Positions 12,622-12,789 of a stretch of 12,789 nucleotides of DNA are shown one piece after another. The notes below the pieces were generated by a model that ran no database searches, was not told the DNA's origin, and saw only the letters and a program-made list of their open reading frames with translations. This stretch comes from Anaerolineae bacterium. GTDB lineage: Bacteria > Chloroflexota > Anaerolineae > 4572-78 > J111. The stretch's first letter is position 1, and each line of letters begins with the position of its first letter. The translations under genes and the position numbers were made by a program. Where the stretch lies: assembly GCA_020433785.1 (NCBI GenBank), contig JAGRCC010000465.1:1-12789 (forward strand). Direction: 5' to 3'.

Positions 12622-12789
12622 TCACTTTTCTAAGATCCACTCTTCTAACGAACGTTCATAATCGGTGAGTTCCGACTCATCAAACCAGAGCGCAATTTCA
12701 ATCTCGCCGTTCTCAACGCTGTCCGAGCCGTGGACGAGATTGCGGCCCACCATCATCCCGAAATCGCCGCGAATAGACCCCGGCGCGGC
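12622..12789 (-). CDS. ndk: Nucleoside diphosphate kinase, C-terminal part (5' end outside window)
   Basis: The last 55 residues of an open frame that continues past the window edge. They read PGSIRGDFG, then [11 protein letters not shown], then [13 protein letters not shown], the characteristic NDK C-terminus. The His in NLVHGSDS (codon at 12732-12730) is the catalytic phosphohistidine that moves phosphate between nucleoside tri- and diphosphates, so the active site is intact. The end [13 protein letters not shown] is normal for a bacterial enzyme. The gene leads an apparent leftward operon; the next start is 8 nt downstream. The promoter and N-terminal two thirds lie outside the window. Confidence 0.95.
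   Translation of the reverse strand, partial: AAPGSIRGDFGMMVGRNLVHGSDSVENGEIEIALWFDESELTDYERSLEEWILEK

Noticed and set aside
12614..12640. GTG start at 12640 for the beta-helix protein
   Set aside because: It overlaps the last codons of ndk without its own ribosome site; the ATG at 12613 gives a normal 8-nt gap.

Overview
The window looks like a chromosomal segment of a Chloroflexota bacterium, most likely Anaerolineae-like. This is inferred from gene content and protein style, not from a marker gene: a PASTA-type kinase carrying an extra C-terminal beta-sandwich of a kind I associate with Chloroflexota membrane proteins, a secreted CAP protein with a YLPTIFN stretch after the signal peptide, and moderate GC with AT-rich, repeat-filled intergenic spaces. 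There is no rRNA, tRNA, transposase, phage gene or CRISPR array.

Layout, left to right. (1) 9-437 (+): hotdog-fold acyl-CoA thioesterase. (2) 438-987: about 550 bp without genes, holding a possible terminator hairpin, a compound direct/inverted repeat and an AT-rich tandem array with 20/40-bp periodicity. (3) 1036-3012 (-): ftsH, with a clear extended -10 promoter and an intrinsic terminator. (4) 3174-5066 (-): PASTA-domain Ser/Thr kinase. (5) 5067-5392: divergent promoter region with a short heptanucleotide repeat patch. (6) 5393-6577 (+): NifS/IscS-type cysteine desulfurase, then an intrinsic terminator, then mnmA (6662-7753) and a small three-helix membrane protein (7764-8012). (7) 8186-8647 and 8779-9201 (+): a two-helix DUF948/YtxG-like protein and a YtxH-like protein, a pair resembling the Bacillus ytxG-ytxH pair; a strong terminator follows. 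(8) 9361-9936 (+): secreted CAP/YkwD-like protein with its own terminator-like hairpin. (9) 12789-10052 (-): an apparent four-gene operon read right to left: ndk (3' part only), a membrane-anchored 15-residue-repeat beta-helix protein, a 91-residue membrane protein, and bifunctional nnr (NAD(P)HX epimerase/dehydratase) starting at TTG.

Functionally, two themes stand out. One is sulfur delivery to tRNA: the desulfurase makes persulfide and MnmA uses it for 2-thiouridine at position 34. The other is envelope and stress maintenance: FtsH membrane protease, a PASTA kinase that probably senses the cell surface, the YtxG/YtxH-like pair, a secreted CAP protein and a bactofilin-like repeat protein. 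The last operon also combines nucleotide metabolism (ndk) with nicotinamide nucleotide repair (nnr).

The least expected items are the beta-helix repeat protein with its small membrane partner between two housekeeping enzymes, the kinase with the added C-terminal domain and HGD catalytic loop, and the 20/40-bp tandem repeat array. All database-level claims (family names, novelty) come from motif reading and memory; no search was run.
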